A stretch of DNA of 64,000 nt from JTS-AC122 sp050246015 (lineage in GTDB: Bacteria > Planctomycetota > Phycisphaerae > Phycisphaerales > UBA1924). Each line of letters starts with the position of its first letter. Within the stretch, counting starts at the first letter, position 1. Where the stretch lies: positions 124,001 through 188,000 of the forward strand of contig JBFWWU010000003.1 of NCBI GenBank assembly GCA_050246015.1, read 5' to 3'. This document shows positions 8,386-16,399 of this stretch, one piece after another. The translations under genes and the position numbers were made by a program. Below the pieces are notes generated by a model that had not been told where the DNA came from, did no database searches, and saw only the letters and a list, made by a program, of their open reading frames with translations.

Positions 8386-9828
8386 TTATTTCGCGGGGGG
8401 AAAGAGCCAGCGTAGGGCCGCTTCCAGGCGATGCGCCCACGCCGACTCCGTGTGCGTCGCGCCGGGATCGACCGCGAGGCGGGTGTTCGATGCCGCGGAT
8501 TCGGCACCGAACTGTTTCGTCAGGTCCACCAACTCGGCGGCCAACTCGACGTATCGCCGATTTGCGTCCGAATCCTCCGGTTCGCTTGCGTCCTCTCGAG
8601 TTCCCACTCCCACGTAGACGGAATCCGGCCACCGTTCCACGGCTTCAAACAGCGGCATCAGCGAGGACCCGCGGATGCTCAGCGAGGGACTTTCGGCGAG
8701 CACCTTCCCGAAGACGTCCGGCCGCTTCGACGCCGCATACAGACTGATGATCGCCCCCAGCGACGATCCGCCGATCGCCCGGTTTGCAGGCCCCGGCCTT
8801 GTCCGCAGCGTCCGCTCGACGCGGGGGATCACCTCGCCGATCAAGAAGTTCAAGTACTCCTCACCGCGTGCCGGGCTGGTCTCAAATACCTTCGCCGGCA
8901 GGTACTCGACGTGCCGGGTCGCCCCGGCACTAGGAATCCCCACGATGATGATCGGTTCGATGGCGCCCTGGACGATCAACCGTGTCGCCGTTTCGTCCGC
9001 CTCCCACTCCCCCGGGACGTTCGGCAGTTTCTCGAACACGTTCTGCCCGTCGTTCAGGTAGAGCACGGGATAGGTGCGGTCCGCGGTGGCCGGATCGTCA
9101 TACCCCGGCGGAAGCCAGACGATCAGGTCGCGCGACACCGGCACTCCACCCCCCACCCCCCCCACGACTTCGATCCGCCGGATCGTCCCGGTCGCCTTGA
9201 TCTGGCGGTACCGGTCGCTGGCATGGTCGGCCAGTCCGGCCGGTCGCCTGTCCTTGAACGCTTCGATGGTCAACTCGATGATGGGCGGTTCGCCCGCTGT
9301 CAGTTTCGAGACGTCGATCTTCGGGAGGGACCGATTCTCGACGTCTGCGAACTTTGAGTCCACCTCGACGTTGTCCCAGGAACCGCGAGTGAACTTGAAC
9401 GCCAGACGGGAATCAAGCCGGGGCTTGGGGAAGACGATCTGCCAGCGTCGATCCGACCGCGGCGTGAGTTTCTGTCCCGGGTCCCCCGGGTTCCACCCGT
9501 TGTGATTCGATGCAATGAAGATGGGCGAGTCGCTCGTCGCGACTCCCTGCTTGTCGGTCACCACCAGGATGAACCCTTGCGCGAGCGATTCGGGCTGCAC
9601 GAACTCAGGCTGGGCCGTCACCCCGCCCCCCCGCCCCCCTCTGGTCCCAGGCTCGACTCGACTCTTCTCTTCGGAGTCGGGATACCCGGCCGGGCCGGTC
9701 GCCGCGCCGGGGGACGCTGGGGGTGGGGCGACGGCCAGGCCCGCGGACGTCAGGACCGCACCGACCGTCGCCAGCGACCGCGAAAACCGCCTCGGAACGC
9801 GGGACGTGGGGGACGTGGTGCGAGCCAT
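8386..9828 (-). CDS. Secreted esterase of the enterochelin-esterase/EstD family
   Basis: An alpha/beta-hydrolase-fold esterase, 480 aa. After an N-terminal signal peptide (basic start, then a hydrophobic stretch ending near AGLAVA) and a low-complexity linker comes a starch/glycogen-binding-like or Ig-like domain (FIASNHNGWNPGD, about residues 105-190). Then follows an esterase domain with VWLPPGYDDP, the nucleophile motif GGSSLGAI and a C-terminal histidine in THTESAW. This order matches Fes-type and related esterases that hydrolyse ester-linked siderophores or acetylated sugars; the substrate cannot be told here. The ATG at 9828 is preferred over an upstream start because it begins the signal peptide and has TACCAT six bases upstream. 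Confidence 0.78.
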   Translation of the reverse strand: MARTTSPTSRVPRRFSRSLATVGAVLTSAGLAVAPPPASPGAATGPAGYPDSEEKSRVEPGTRGGRGGGVTAQPEFVQPESLAQGFILVVTDKQGVATSDSPIFIASNHNGWNPGDPGQKLTPRSDRRWQIVFPKPRLDSRLAFKFTRGSWDNVEVDSKFADVENRSLPKIDVSKLTAGEPPIIELTIEAFKDRRPAGLADHASDRYRQIKATGTIRRIEVVGGVGGGVPVSRDLIVWLPPGYDDPATADRTYPVLYLNDGQNVFEKLPNVPGEWEADETATRLIVQGAIEPIIIVGIPSAGATRHVEYLPAKVFETSPARGEEYLNFLIGEVIPRVERTLRTRPGPANRAIGGSSLGAIISLYAASKRPDVFGKVLAESPSLSIRGSSLMPLFEAVERWPDSVYVGVGTREDASEPEDSDANRRYVELAAELVDLTKQFGAESAASNTRLAVDPGATHTESAWAHRLEAALRWLFPPAK

Positions 9829-9834
9829 GTTCGC

Positions 9835-9840
9835 ATGGTA
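9835..9840 (-). promoter_or_regulatory. -10-like TACCAT for the esterase gene, leaderless type
   Basis: On the minus strand TACCAT ends six bases before the ATG at 9828, with no ribosome-binding site. The region where a -35 box would fall is occupied by the poly-G array. Confidence 0.4.
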
Positions 9841-9851
9841 CTCACGCGCGG

Positions 9852-9875
9852 CGGGGGGGCGGGGGGGCGGGGGGG
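9852..9875. repeat. Tandem C(G)7 array upstream of the esterase
   Basis: Three copies of an 8-base unit (C followed by seven G) and a further CGGG lie directly upstream of the putative esterase promoter. The G-strand fits a G-quadruplex pattern. Unit-number change would alter promoter spacing rather than the protein. Confidence 0.8.
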
Positions 9876-9951
9876 CGGGCCGAGGATTGATCGGCGGCAC
9901 CTGAATCCGACGGCGCCCCTGAGCGAATCCTGCCGCGAAAGGATCTCAGCC

Positions 9952-10158
9952 ATGAAACCGCTCGATTGGATCGTTCTGGTACTCGTTCTCGTCGGTGCCC
10001 TCAACTGGGGCCTCTGGGCCGTTCTCAAGTTCGACCTAGTCGCGGCACTCCTGGGCGATTATTCGATGCTCGCCCGGGTCGTGTACGGACTCGTCGGGCT
10101 CTCCGCGATCGTGCTGATCGCGCGCTCGCCGGCGCTCGCCAAACTCCGCGCGGCGTGA
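9952..10158 (+). CDS. DUF378-family small membrane protein
   Basis: A 68-residue protein with two predicted membrane helices. The N-terminal stretch LDWIVLVLVLVGALNWGLWA and the later Gly-rich YGLVGLSAIVLIAR match the DUF378 family of small bacterial membrane proteins, whose function is not known. The frame is open further upstream, but this ATG starts the family homology and has AAAGGATCT upstream as a modest ribosome-binding site. It stands alone between the divergent esterase and murC. Confidence 0.75.
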   Translation: MKPLDWIVLVLVLVGALNWGLWAVLKFDLVAALLGDYSMLARVVYGLVGLSAIVLIARSPALAKLRAA

Positions 10159-10182
10159 GCACCCCGGCACGGCGCGGAGGGT

Positions 10183-10200
10183 GGGGGGGGGCGGGGGGGG
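10183..10200. repeat. G9-C-G8 run upstream of murC
   Basis: Two long G-runs separated by one C lie ~50 bases before the murC start codon. They are the third such feature within 2 kb. A length-variable tract here could affect murC transcription, but nothing in the sequence proves it. Confidence 0.75.
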
Positions 10201-10248
10201 ATTTTGAACGCATGGCATGCGACTGGTCGATACGTCAGGGGGGGTCGC

Positions 10249-11808
10249 ATGTCACCGTCTACGATCCGTGATCTCACGATGAGCCCCGCGTCCCCCCCCC
10301 CTCCCTCCCCTCCCCGACCTACCACCCGACCCGCCGACTCGCACGCCGCCGCGGCGGGCGTCTTCGCCGGGCGTCACGTCTACATGATCGGCATCGGAGG
10401 GTGCGGCATGTCGGGGCTGGCCCGCATGCTCCGGGCCCGCGGCGCGATCGTCAGGGGCTCGGACCTGTCGTCGTCGGCGGGCACCGATTCGCTCGCGCAG
10501 GAAGGCATCCCGGTGGGCTTTGATCAGGCCTCCGGGTTGCTCCCCGAAGCGTGCGACCTGGTGGTGGCTTCGGCCGCGGTCAAGCCGGATCATCCCCAGA
10601 TCCTCCAGGCGGACCGCCGCGGCGTCAGGCACCTGACCTACGCCGAGGCGCTGGGCCTGTGCATGCACGCCCACACCGGGATCGCCGTCGCCGGCACCCA
10701 CGGCAAGTCCACGACCACGGCGATGCTCGGCTGCGCGCTGGCCAGCGCGGGGCTCGATCCCTCCGTCATCGTGGGCGCCTCCTGTTCGCAACTCGGGCCC
10801 GGTGGCGGGTACCGCATCGGCGCCGCGACCATCCCGTCCGGTCCGCTCGCGGGCCAGCCGGGCATCCTCGTCGCCGAGGCCTGCGAGTTCAACCGTTCCT
10901 TCCACAACTACCGCCCCCGGTTCGCCACGATCACCTCCGTCGAAGCCGACCACCTCGACATCTACGGCTCACTCGACGCGGTCGTCGAGGCGTTCCACGA
11001 GTTCGCCAAACTCATCCCGCCGGCCGAGCAGGGCGGCGCGCTGCTCATCGCGCACCAGGGGGCCCACCGGCGTGAAGTCACGGCGGGGCTCGCGTGCGAC
11101 GTCAAGACCATCGGCTTTTCACCCGAGGCCGACTGGTTCGTGCAGTACGAGCCGACGACGCGTCACACCCAGGTGCGTATCCGGGGCGACGGCCTGCTGT
11201 GCGAATGGATCACCCCCCTCCCGGGGGCTCACAATGCCATCAACGCCGCCACCGCGGCCGTGCTGGCTCATATGGCCGGCGCCGACCCCGCCCCCGTTGC
11301 CGGGATGCTCGCCCAGTTCCGCGGGGTGGACCGCCGAACGCAGTTCCTGGGCCAGCGCACGCTCCCCTCGGGGGGCGTCGTGCGCGTCTACGACGACTAC
11401 GGGCACCACCCGACCGAAATCGACACCACCCTTCGGGCGCTTCGGGACTTCGAGAAACCCCAGGATCGCGGCGGGCGATTGATCTGCGTCTTCCAGCCGC
11501 ATCAGCATTCCCGCACCCGGCACCTGCTCGAAGAGTTCGCGACCTCCTTCTCCAGCGCCGACGTCGTGATCGTCCCGCACATCTATTTCGTCCGTGATTC
11601 CCAGTCGGAGAAGCAGAAAGTCTCCTCCGCCGACCTCGTGGACCGCCTTCGGCAGCGCGGCGTGTGCGCCATGCACCTGTACCCATTCGAAGCGATCATC
11701 GAGCAACTCGAAGTCATCTGCCGACCCGGCGACCTGGTCGTCGTGATGGGGGCCGGGCCCGTGAACCAGGTCGCCGAAGGGTTCCTCAGACATTCGCCCG
11801 TCGCCTAG
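10249..11808 (+). CDS. murC: UDP-N-acetylmuramate--L-alanine ligase
   Basis: Adds L-alanine to UDP-MurNAc in the cytoplasm, the first amino-acid step of peptidoglycan synthesis. The N-terminal Rossmann-type motif (MIGIGGCGMSGLARML), the ATP-binding loop (VAGTHGKSTTTAML) and the Mur-ligase C-terminal domain (VYDDYGHHPTEI, FQPHQHSRT) are all intact. Length, about 519 aa, is slightly above the family norm because of a Ser/Pro-rich N-terminal extension of ~40 residues. The chosen ATG has a very strong purine run (AGGGGGGG) upstream; alternatives are 45 bases upstream or at 10279. It is followed 82 bases later by murB and then ddl. Confidence 0.95.
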   Translation: MSPSTIRDLTMSPASPPPPSPPRPTTRPADSHAAAAGVFAGRHVYMIGIGGCGMSGLARMLRARGAIVRGSDLSSSAGTDSLAQEGIPVGFDQASGLLPEACDLVVASAAVKPDHPQILQADRRGVRHLTYAEALGLCMHAHTGIAVAGTHGKSTTTAMLGCALASAGLDPSVIVGASCSQLGPGGGYRIGAATIPSGPLAGQPGILVAEACEFNRSFHNYRPRFATITSVEADHLDIYGSLDAVVEAFHEFAKLIPPAEQGGALLIAHQGAHRREVTAGLACDVKTIGFSPEADWFVQYEPTTRHTQVRIRGDGLLCEWITPLPGAHNAINAATAAVLAHMAGADPAPVAGMLAQFRGVDRRTQFLGQRTLPSGGVVRVYDDYGHHPTEIDTTLRALRDFEKPQDRGGRLICVFQPHQHSRTRHLLEEFATSFSSADVVIVPHIYFVRDSQSEKQKVSSADLVDRLRQRGVCAMHLYPFEAIIEQLEVICRPGDLVVVMGAGPVNQVAEGFLRHSPVA

Positions 11809-11890
11809 CAACCGCGCCCGGCGCCGAGCGCCTTGGTTGCCGCCCGCTCATACGATTTCCCGACCGCCATCCGGCCTTCGATCTCCGTGC

Positions 11891-12877
11891 ATGCCCGCCG
11901 CCTCCGCCATTCCGATCCAGCCACTGGCGCCCATTCCCACCTGGTTCCGCATCGGTGGTCGCGCCGAGCGGTTCGCGCTGCTCGACGCCGCCGACCTCCT
12001 CTCCGCGTGCATCGAACTCGACCCGGATCTCCGTGTGCTTGGCGACGGCGCGAATCTCCTGGTCGATGATGACGGCGTCCCCGAACTCGTTGTCCAGTTC
12101 GTCAAGCCCAGCGCCGCGGCCCTTGGCGAGGCCTTCGCCGACGCGCTGGGCTCCGCTCCGAAGGCAGGCCGCCCGGTCGTCCGCCTCCCCGCTGGCTGCG
12201 AACTGCCCGAGGTCATCCTGCACGCGGTTCGGGCCGGCCTGGGCGGGATCGAGGGGCTCGGCGGTATCCCGGCCACCCTCGGCGGCGCGGTGATCATGAA
12301 CGCGGGTGGCGCGTTCGGGCAGATCGCTGACGCCGTTTACCGCGTTCATGCGTGTGACCGCACCGGCGCCCGGCTCACGCTCGACCGATCCGCGATCGAC
12401 TTCGGCTATCGCCAGTCGGGTCTCAACCACCTCATCATCACCGACGTCGAACTCTCGCTGCATCACTCCGACCCGGCGGCCCTGCGTGCCAGGCTCAAGG
12501 AGGTGATGGCGTACAAGAAAGGCACGCAGCCGCTCGCGGCCGACAGTGCCGGCTGCGTCTTCAAGAACCCGACCCTCGTGGCCGACGCGCCAGCCCTGGC
12601 CTCGTTGGGATGGTCCGGGCCGACCACGGCCGGCTCCCGCGTTTCCGCCGGTTTCCTGATCGACAAGGCCGGCTGCAAAGGCCTGGTTGTCGGCGGCGCC
12701 GGGGTCAGCGAACGCCACGGCAACTTCATCCTGACGACTCCCCAGGCCCTGGCTCGCGATGTGATCTCGCTCATGTCCCAGGTCCGTCGCCGCGTCTTTG
12801 ATCGCTTTGGCATCACGCTGCATCCTGAGGTCGTCATCTGGTCACGACGCGAAGTCTTCCCGGATTCGAGCCATTGA
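11891..12877 (+). CDS. murB: UDP-N-acetylenolpyruvoylglucosamine reductase
   Basis: FAD-dependent reductase that makes UDP-MurNAc, the substrate of MurC. The FAD-binding domain shows VLGDGANLLVDDDG and GLGGIEGLGGIPATLGGAVI. The catalytic serine region SAGCVFKNP is present, as is a late segment SERHGNFILT that corresponds to the family's substrate-binding end. About 328 aa, normal for the family. The in-frame ATG at 11891 is chosen because the upstream residues do not resemble MurB. No good ribosome-binding site is visible. It abuts ddl directly. Confidence 0.93.
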   Translation: MPAASAIPIQPLAPIPTWFRIGGRAERFALLDAADLLSACIELDPDLRVLGDGANLLVDDDGVPELVVQFVKPSAAALGEAFADALGSAPKAGRPVVRLPAGCELPEVILHAVRAGLGGIEGLGGIPATLGGAVIMNAGGAFGQIADAVYRVHACDRTGARLTLDRSAIDFGYRQSGLNHLIITDVELSLHHSDPAALRARLKEVMAYKKGTQPLAADSAGCVFKNPTLVADAPALASLGWSGPTTAGSRVSAGFLIDKAGCKGLVVGGAGVSERHGNFILTTPQALARDVISLMSQVRRRVFDRFGITLHPEVVIWSRREVFPDSSH

Positions 12878-12913
12878 GTGCCCCCCCCGCGACTCCCTGC
12901 GATAACGCTCCCC

Positions 12914-13906
12914 ATGACGCCGCTCGCACCAACCACCACGCTCCCGCACGTTGTCGTCCTGGGCGGCGGCCCGGACGCCGAACGCAACGTGAGCCTGACC
13001 AGCGCCCGCTTTGTCGCCGAAGCGCTGCAATCCGCCGGCGCATTCCGTGTCACGAACCTCACCATTGACCGGCTCAGCCAGGCCGAGGTTCGCGCGATCG
13101 ACGCCGATGTGTTTTTCCCGGTCCTCCACGGGCTGTGGGGCGAAGGCGGCCCGCTGCAGGAACTTCTCGAAGCCGACGGTCGCCCGTTCGTCTTTTCAGG
13201 CTCGCGCGCCTCGCGGCTGGCGATGGACAAGGTCGCGACGAAGTTCGCCGCTCTGTCGGCGGGCATCCCCACCACCCCAACGCACGTGCTGGACCTGCGA
13301 GACTCGTCGTGCCCGCTCCCCTTCCCGGTCGTCGTCAAGCCCGTTCACGAGGGCTCGACGATCGGCCTCCACGTCGTGCACAGCGCGGCGGAGTGGGCCG
13401 CCGCCCGGCGCGCCATCCTTGACGACGACGCCGCTCGTCAGGCCTCCGGCGCTCCGGCCCGTTCGTACATGATCGAGCCGAAGATCACCGGCGCGGTGCA
13501 GGGGGGCGTCGCCCGCCGGGCCCGCGAACTCACGGTCGGGATCCTCGACGGGCTCGCGCTGCCCATCATCGAGATTGTCCCCGCCGGGGATCTGTACGAC
13601 TACGAAGCCAAGTACACCCGCAGCGATACGCAGTACCTGTTTGATACCGCGCTTCCGGCCGGCGTTGCCGAGCGGATCCGCCGCGACTCCGAAGTGCTTG
13701 CCCGCGCCATCGGTGTGCGCCACGCGGCACGTGCGGATTTCATGCTCGACGCCGACGGCACGCCCTGGCTCCTGGAAATCAACACGATCCCGGGCTTCAC
13801 GGACCACTCGCTCGTGCCCAAGGCGGCGGCTCGCGCCGGGATACCCATGCCCCAACTCTGCGCCCGCCTGGTTGAGATGGCACGCCGAGATGCCGCCCAC
13901 CGATAG
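12914..13906 (+). CDS. ddl: D-alanine--D-alanine ligase
   Basis: ATP-grasp enzyme that joins two D-alanines for the peptidoglycan stem peptide. The N-terminal VVVLGGGPDAERNVSLTS motif, the ATP-binding stretch FPVVVKPVHEGSTIGLHVVH and the metal-binding end DADGTPWLLEINTIPGFTDH are intact. A GTG directly after the murB stop (12878) could also be used; the ATG is preferred because it leaves a short N-terminus as in the family. With murC and murB it forms a reduced dcw-type cluster. The usual ftsQ/ftsA/ftsZ genes do not follow. Confidence 0.92.
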   Translation: MTPLAPTTTLPHVVVLGGGPDAERNVSLTSARFVAEALQSAGAFRVTNLTIDRLSQAEVRAIDADVFFPVLHGLWGEGGPLQELLEADGRPFVFSGSRASRLAMDKVATKFAALSAGIPTTPTHVLDLRDSSCPLPFPVVVKPVHEGSTIGLHVVHSAAEWAAARRAILDDDAARQASGAPARSYMIEPKITGAVQGGVARRARELTVGILDGLALPIIEIVPAGDLYDYEAKYTRSDTQYLFDTALPAGVAERIRRDSEVLARAIGVRHAARADFMLDADGTPWLLEINTIPGFTDHSLVPKAAARAGIPMPQLCARLVEMARRDAAHR

Positions 13907-13932
13907 GCCGCGCCGGGAAAACCGCCGACCTC

Positions 13933-14772
13933 TTACCCGGGTTCCTTCAAGCCCGCTTCGCCGGCGCACCCGCGGAACACGCGGGGCGTCACCCCCATGT
14001 GCCGCCGAAACGCCCGTGTCAGGTGCGCCTGATCGCTGAAACCCGCCTCGTACGCGACGCGGCACAGCGGCTGCCTGGTGCTGCGCAGCAGCACCGCCGC
14101 CCGCTGCACCCGCAGCATGGCCGCGTACTCCGACATCGTGCACCCGTACGCGGCCCGGAACGATCGGCACAGGTGGGCCGCGTTCTTTCCCGCTCGGAGC
14201 GCGAGCGTCGCCAGGTCGGCGCTGGAACCGGCGTGCAACTGCTCAACGACGTCGCTGAGCCATCGCGCGTTCTGCTCCGCCGCCCGGCCCCAGCCGCTGA
14301 CTCGCGCCGTTCGACCCAGCAGTTCCAGGAGCAACTCGTCGGCGCCGATCCGTCCGCCTCCCCGGCTGGCGGCCAGCAGCCGGTGCCCCACCAGCGACAG
14401 CGCCGGATCGAACGAATAAGTGCACCCGTCGCTGGCCCGCATCATCACGCCCATGCGTTCGAGCCACTGGGCATCCAGCGCGATGTCCAGCGTGTGCACC
14501 GTCTCTCCCTCGAACTCGCTCCGGTGTTCGACGCCCACGGGCAGGAACCCGCCCGATCCGCCGGCGCACTCGACGCGCTGCGTCGACGCCGTCTCGTCCA
14601 CGCACCCCGACAGCACGACAAACAGGCTCACGTGATCGTGATGGTGGCGGGCATACGACGCCCCGCCGCGATGCAGCGTGTCCCGGATCTCGTACGCGCC
14701 CGGCTTGCGCACGACCACGTCCCGCGACAGCGGCTGCGTCAACGAACCGTCTTGCCTGGCGGCGCGAACCAT
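13933..14772 (-). CDS. AraC-family transcriptional regulator
   Basis: A 279-residue regulator with an N-terminal cupin-like sensing domain (around ARHHHDHVSLFVVLSG) and a C-terminal double helix-turn-helix domain (about residues 170-270). The first helix pair includes AAHLCRSFRAAYGCTMSEY. The second carries the family signature VAYEAGFSDQAHLTRAFRRH followed by GVTPRVFR. The ligand is unknown. It is divergent from the FIST gene across ~150 bases, so it may control that gene or itself; this is inferred from position only. Confidence 0.88.
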   Translation of the reverse strand: MVRAARQDGSLTQPLSRDVVVRKPGAYEIRDTLHRGGASYARHHHDHVSLFVVLSGCVDETASTQRVECAGGSGGFLPVGVEHRSEFEGETVHTLDIALDAQWLERMGVMMRASDGCTYSFDPALSLVGHRLLAASRGGGRIGADELLLELLGRTARVSGWGRAAEQNARWLSDVVEQLHAGSSADLATLALRAGKNAAHLCRSFRAAYGCTMSEYAAMLRVQRAAVLLRSTRQPLCRVAYEAGFSDQAHLTRAFRRHMGVTPRVFRGCAGEAGLKEPG

Positions 14773-14889
14773 GTCAATCCCCGCGTTATCGGGCGACAGC
14801 GACCCGCTTCCTCGGAGCCACGCCTAAACAGTAGCATGCCTCCGGGAATCACTTCGTCAACTAGAACTGTTCCCCGAGCCACTTCCGCT

Positions 14890-14918
14890 TTATCAAGATC
14901 CGAACTCACTCGTATAAT
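14890..14918 (+). promoter_or_regulatory. Sigma-70-type promoter for the FIST gene, leaderless type
   Basis: A -35-like TTATCA (14890-14895), a 17-base spacer and a perfect TATAAT (14913-14918) are present. The -10 box ends seven bases before the ATG, so the transcript would begin at the start codon. It is the best promoter match in the window. No ribosome-binding site is present. Confidence 0.65.
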
Positions 14919-14925
14919 CCGGTCG

Positions 14926-16209
14926 ATGTCGCACTCGGCCTCGATCGGCGTAACCAGGATGGCGTGCGGGCTTTCCGCGCGGTCGCAACCGGTCCAGGCG
15001 GCCAGCGAACTTGCCGCGCAGGTCAAGGCGTCGCTCGCCGGACAAGCGATCGACCTTGCATGCATCTTCTTCACGCCGCACCACGCCGACGCCGCCCGCG
15101 CCCTGGCCTATTCACTCCGGCGACGCCTCGATCCGCATCTGCTCATCGGCATGTCGGTCGAAACCGTCATCGCCGGGGGCATCGAGCAGGAAGGCTCGCC
15201 CGGCGTCTCGCTCCTGGCCGCCTCGCTGCCCGGCATCGACGTGCGCCCGTTCCGCATCACCGATCTGCTTGACCACATCGCCGCCGACGATGCCTCGCTC
15301 GCCGAAGCCGCCGGCGTGTCGTGTGCATCCGCGCCGTACCGCGGGTCCATCCTCTTCGCCGACCCCTTTAGCGTGCCCGCGGGCACCCTGCTCCCGGCGC
15401 TCGCCGCCGCTCGCGCCCGCTCCGCTCCCGACGCCGCCCCGGCGCCAATTATCGGGGGCATGGCTTCCGCCGCCGAAACCGCCGGCGAGAACGTCTTCAT
15501 CCTCAACGACGAAGTCATCCGCTCCACCGGCGTCGGGATCTCCTTCTCAGGACCGATCCGCATCGACCCCCTGGTCTCTCAGGGCTGCCGCCCCATCGGC
15601 ACGCCGCTTGTCGTCACCGCCGCCAAACGCCAGATCATCTCCTCTCTCTCCGGCAAGCCCGCCCTGCAGGCCCTCACCGAAGCCATCGAAACCCTCAAGC
15701 CCCACGAACGCAAACTCTGCGAGCGCGGCATCCTCATCGGCCGCGTCATCAACGAGTACAAGCAGCGCTTCGGGCGCGACGACTTCCTGATCCGCGGACT
15801 CCTGGGCGTCGATAAGCAAAGCCAGGCGCTCGTCGTCGCCGACCTCGTCCGCGTCGGTCAGACCGTGCAGTTCCACGTCCGCGACGACACGACCGCGAGC
15901 GAAGACCTTGAAATGCTCCTAGACGCGCAGCGCCTGTACGAACCCCCCGTCGGCGCACTGCTCTTCACTTGCACCGCCCGCGGGCGACACCTGTTCCAGA
16001 CGCCCAATCATGACGCCTCGCGCATCGCCGCCGCCTTTGCCGATCCGCTCCCCGCCGAACAGCAGGCCAAGCCCGGCGAGGCGATCGTCCGCTCAGGCCC
16101 GTACGTCCCGCTCGCCGGGTGCTTCGCCGCGGGTGAGATCGGACCCGTCGGCGACGGCGTCTTCCTCCACGCCCACACCGCCTGCGCGGCCCTCTTCCGG
16201 CACGCGTGA
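14926..16209 (+). CDS. FIST-domain sensory protein
   Basis: A 427-residue soluble protein with FIST_N (about residues 40-215) followed by FIST_C (about 235-400). This pair is a predicted small-ligand-sensing module found in bacterial signal transduction. Supporting stretches are ACIFFTPHHADAARALAYSL, the cysteine-bearing end TCTARGRHLFQ and the terminal PLAGCFAAGEIGPVGDG, the last being typical of FIST_C. No kinase or receiver domain is fused. The frame is open ~900 bases further upstream, but that part is antisense to the AraC gene. The ATG used lies seven bases after a perfect TATAAT. Confidence 0.85.
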   Translation: MSHSASIGVTRMACGLSARSQPVQAASELAAQVKASLAGQAIDLACIFFTPHHADAARALAYSLRRRLDPHLLIGMSVETVIAGGIEQEGSPGVSLLAASLPGIDVRPFRITDLLDHIAADDASLAEAAGVSCASAPYRGSILFADPFSVPAGTLLPALAAARARSAPDAAPAPIIGGMASAAETAGENVFILNDEVIRSTGVGISFSGPIRIDPLVSQGCRPIGTPLVVTAAKRQIISSLSGKPALQALTEAIETLKPHERKLCERGILIGRVINEYKQRFGRDDFLIRGLLGVDKQSQALVVADLVRVGQTVQFHVRDDTTASEDLEMLLDAQRLYEPPVGALLFTCTARGRHLFQTPNHDASRIAAAFADPLPAEQQAKPGEAIVRSGPYVPLAGCFAAGEIGPVGDGVFLHAHTACAALFRHA

Positions 16210-16285
16210 CCCGGTTCAAGCTGTCGATCCTGTATTTCACATCGAGGTTCCGGTTGCCTTACCCGCTGACCTTCAACGCCCGACG

Positions 16286-16314
16286 CACCGATCGCTCAAA
16301 TGCAGCGATCGGTG
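16286..16314. repeat. Palindromic hairpin, left of the SUMF1 gene
   Basis: A perfect 11-base stem (CACCGATCGCT and its complement) with a seven-base loop. The first ten bases of the stem are identical to those of a second hairpin at 17479-17507, at the other end of the same gene. There is no T-run, so it is not a standard terminator. Confidence 0.8.
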
Positions 16315-16399
16315 GCACATCACAAGTTACGATCGGGGCCACCTGCCTGGTAGTTCAGGTATCCTTCTTGATGCCCCCTTTCTCTCGAAAGGCCTCGAT

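Noticed and set aside
13999..14925. N-terminal part of the long frame that ends in the FIST gene
   Set aside because: Antisense to the AraC gene with no homology; the FIST protein starts at 14926 after a TATAAT box.
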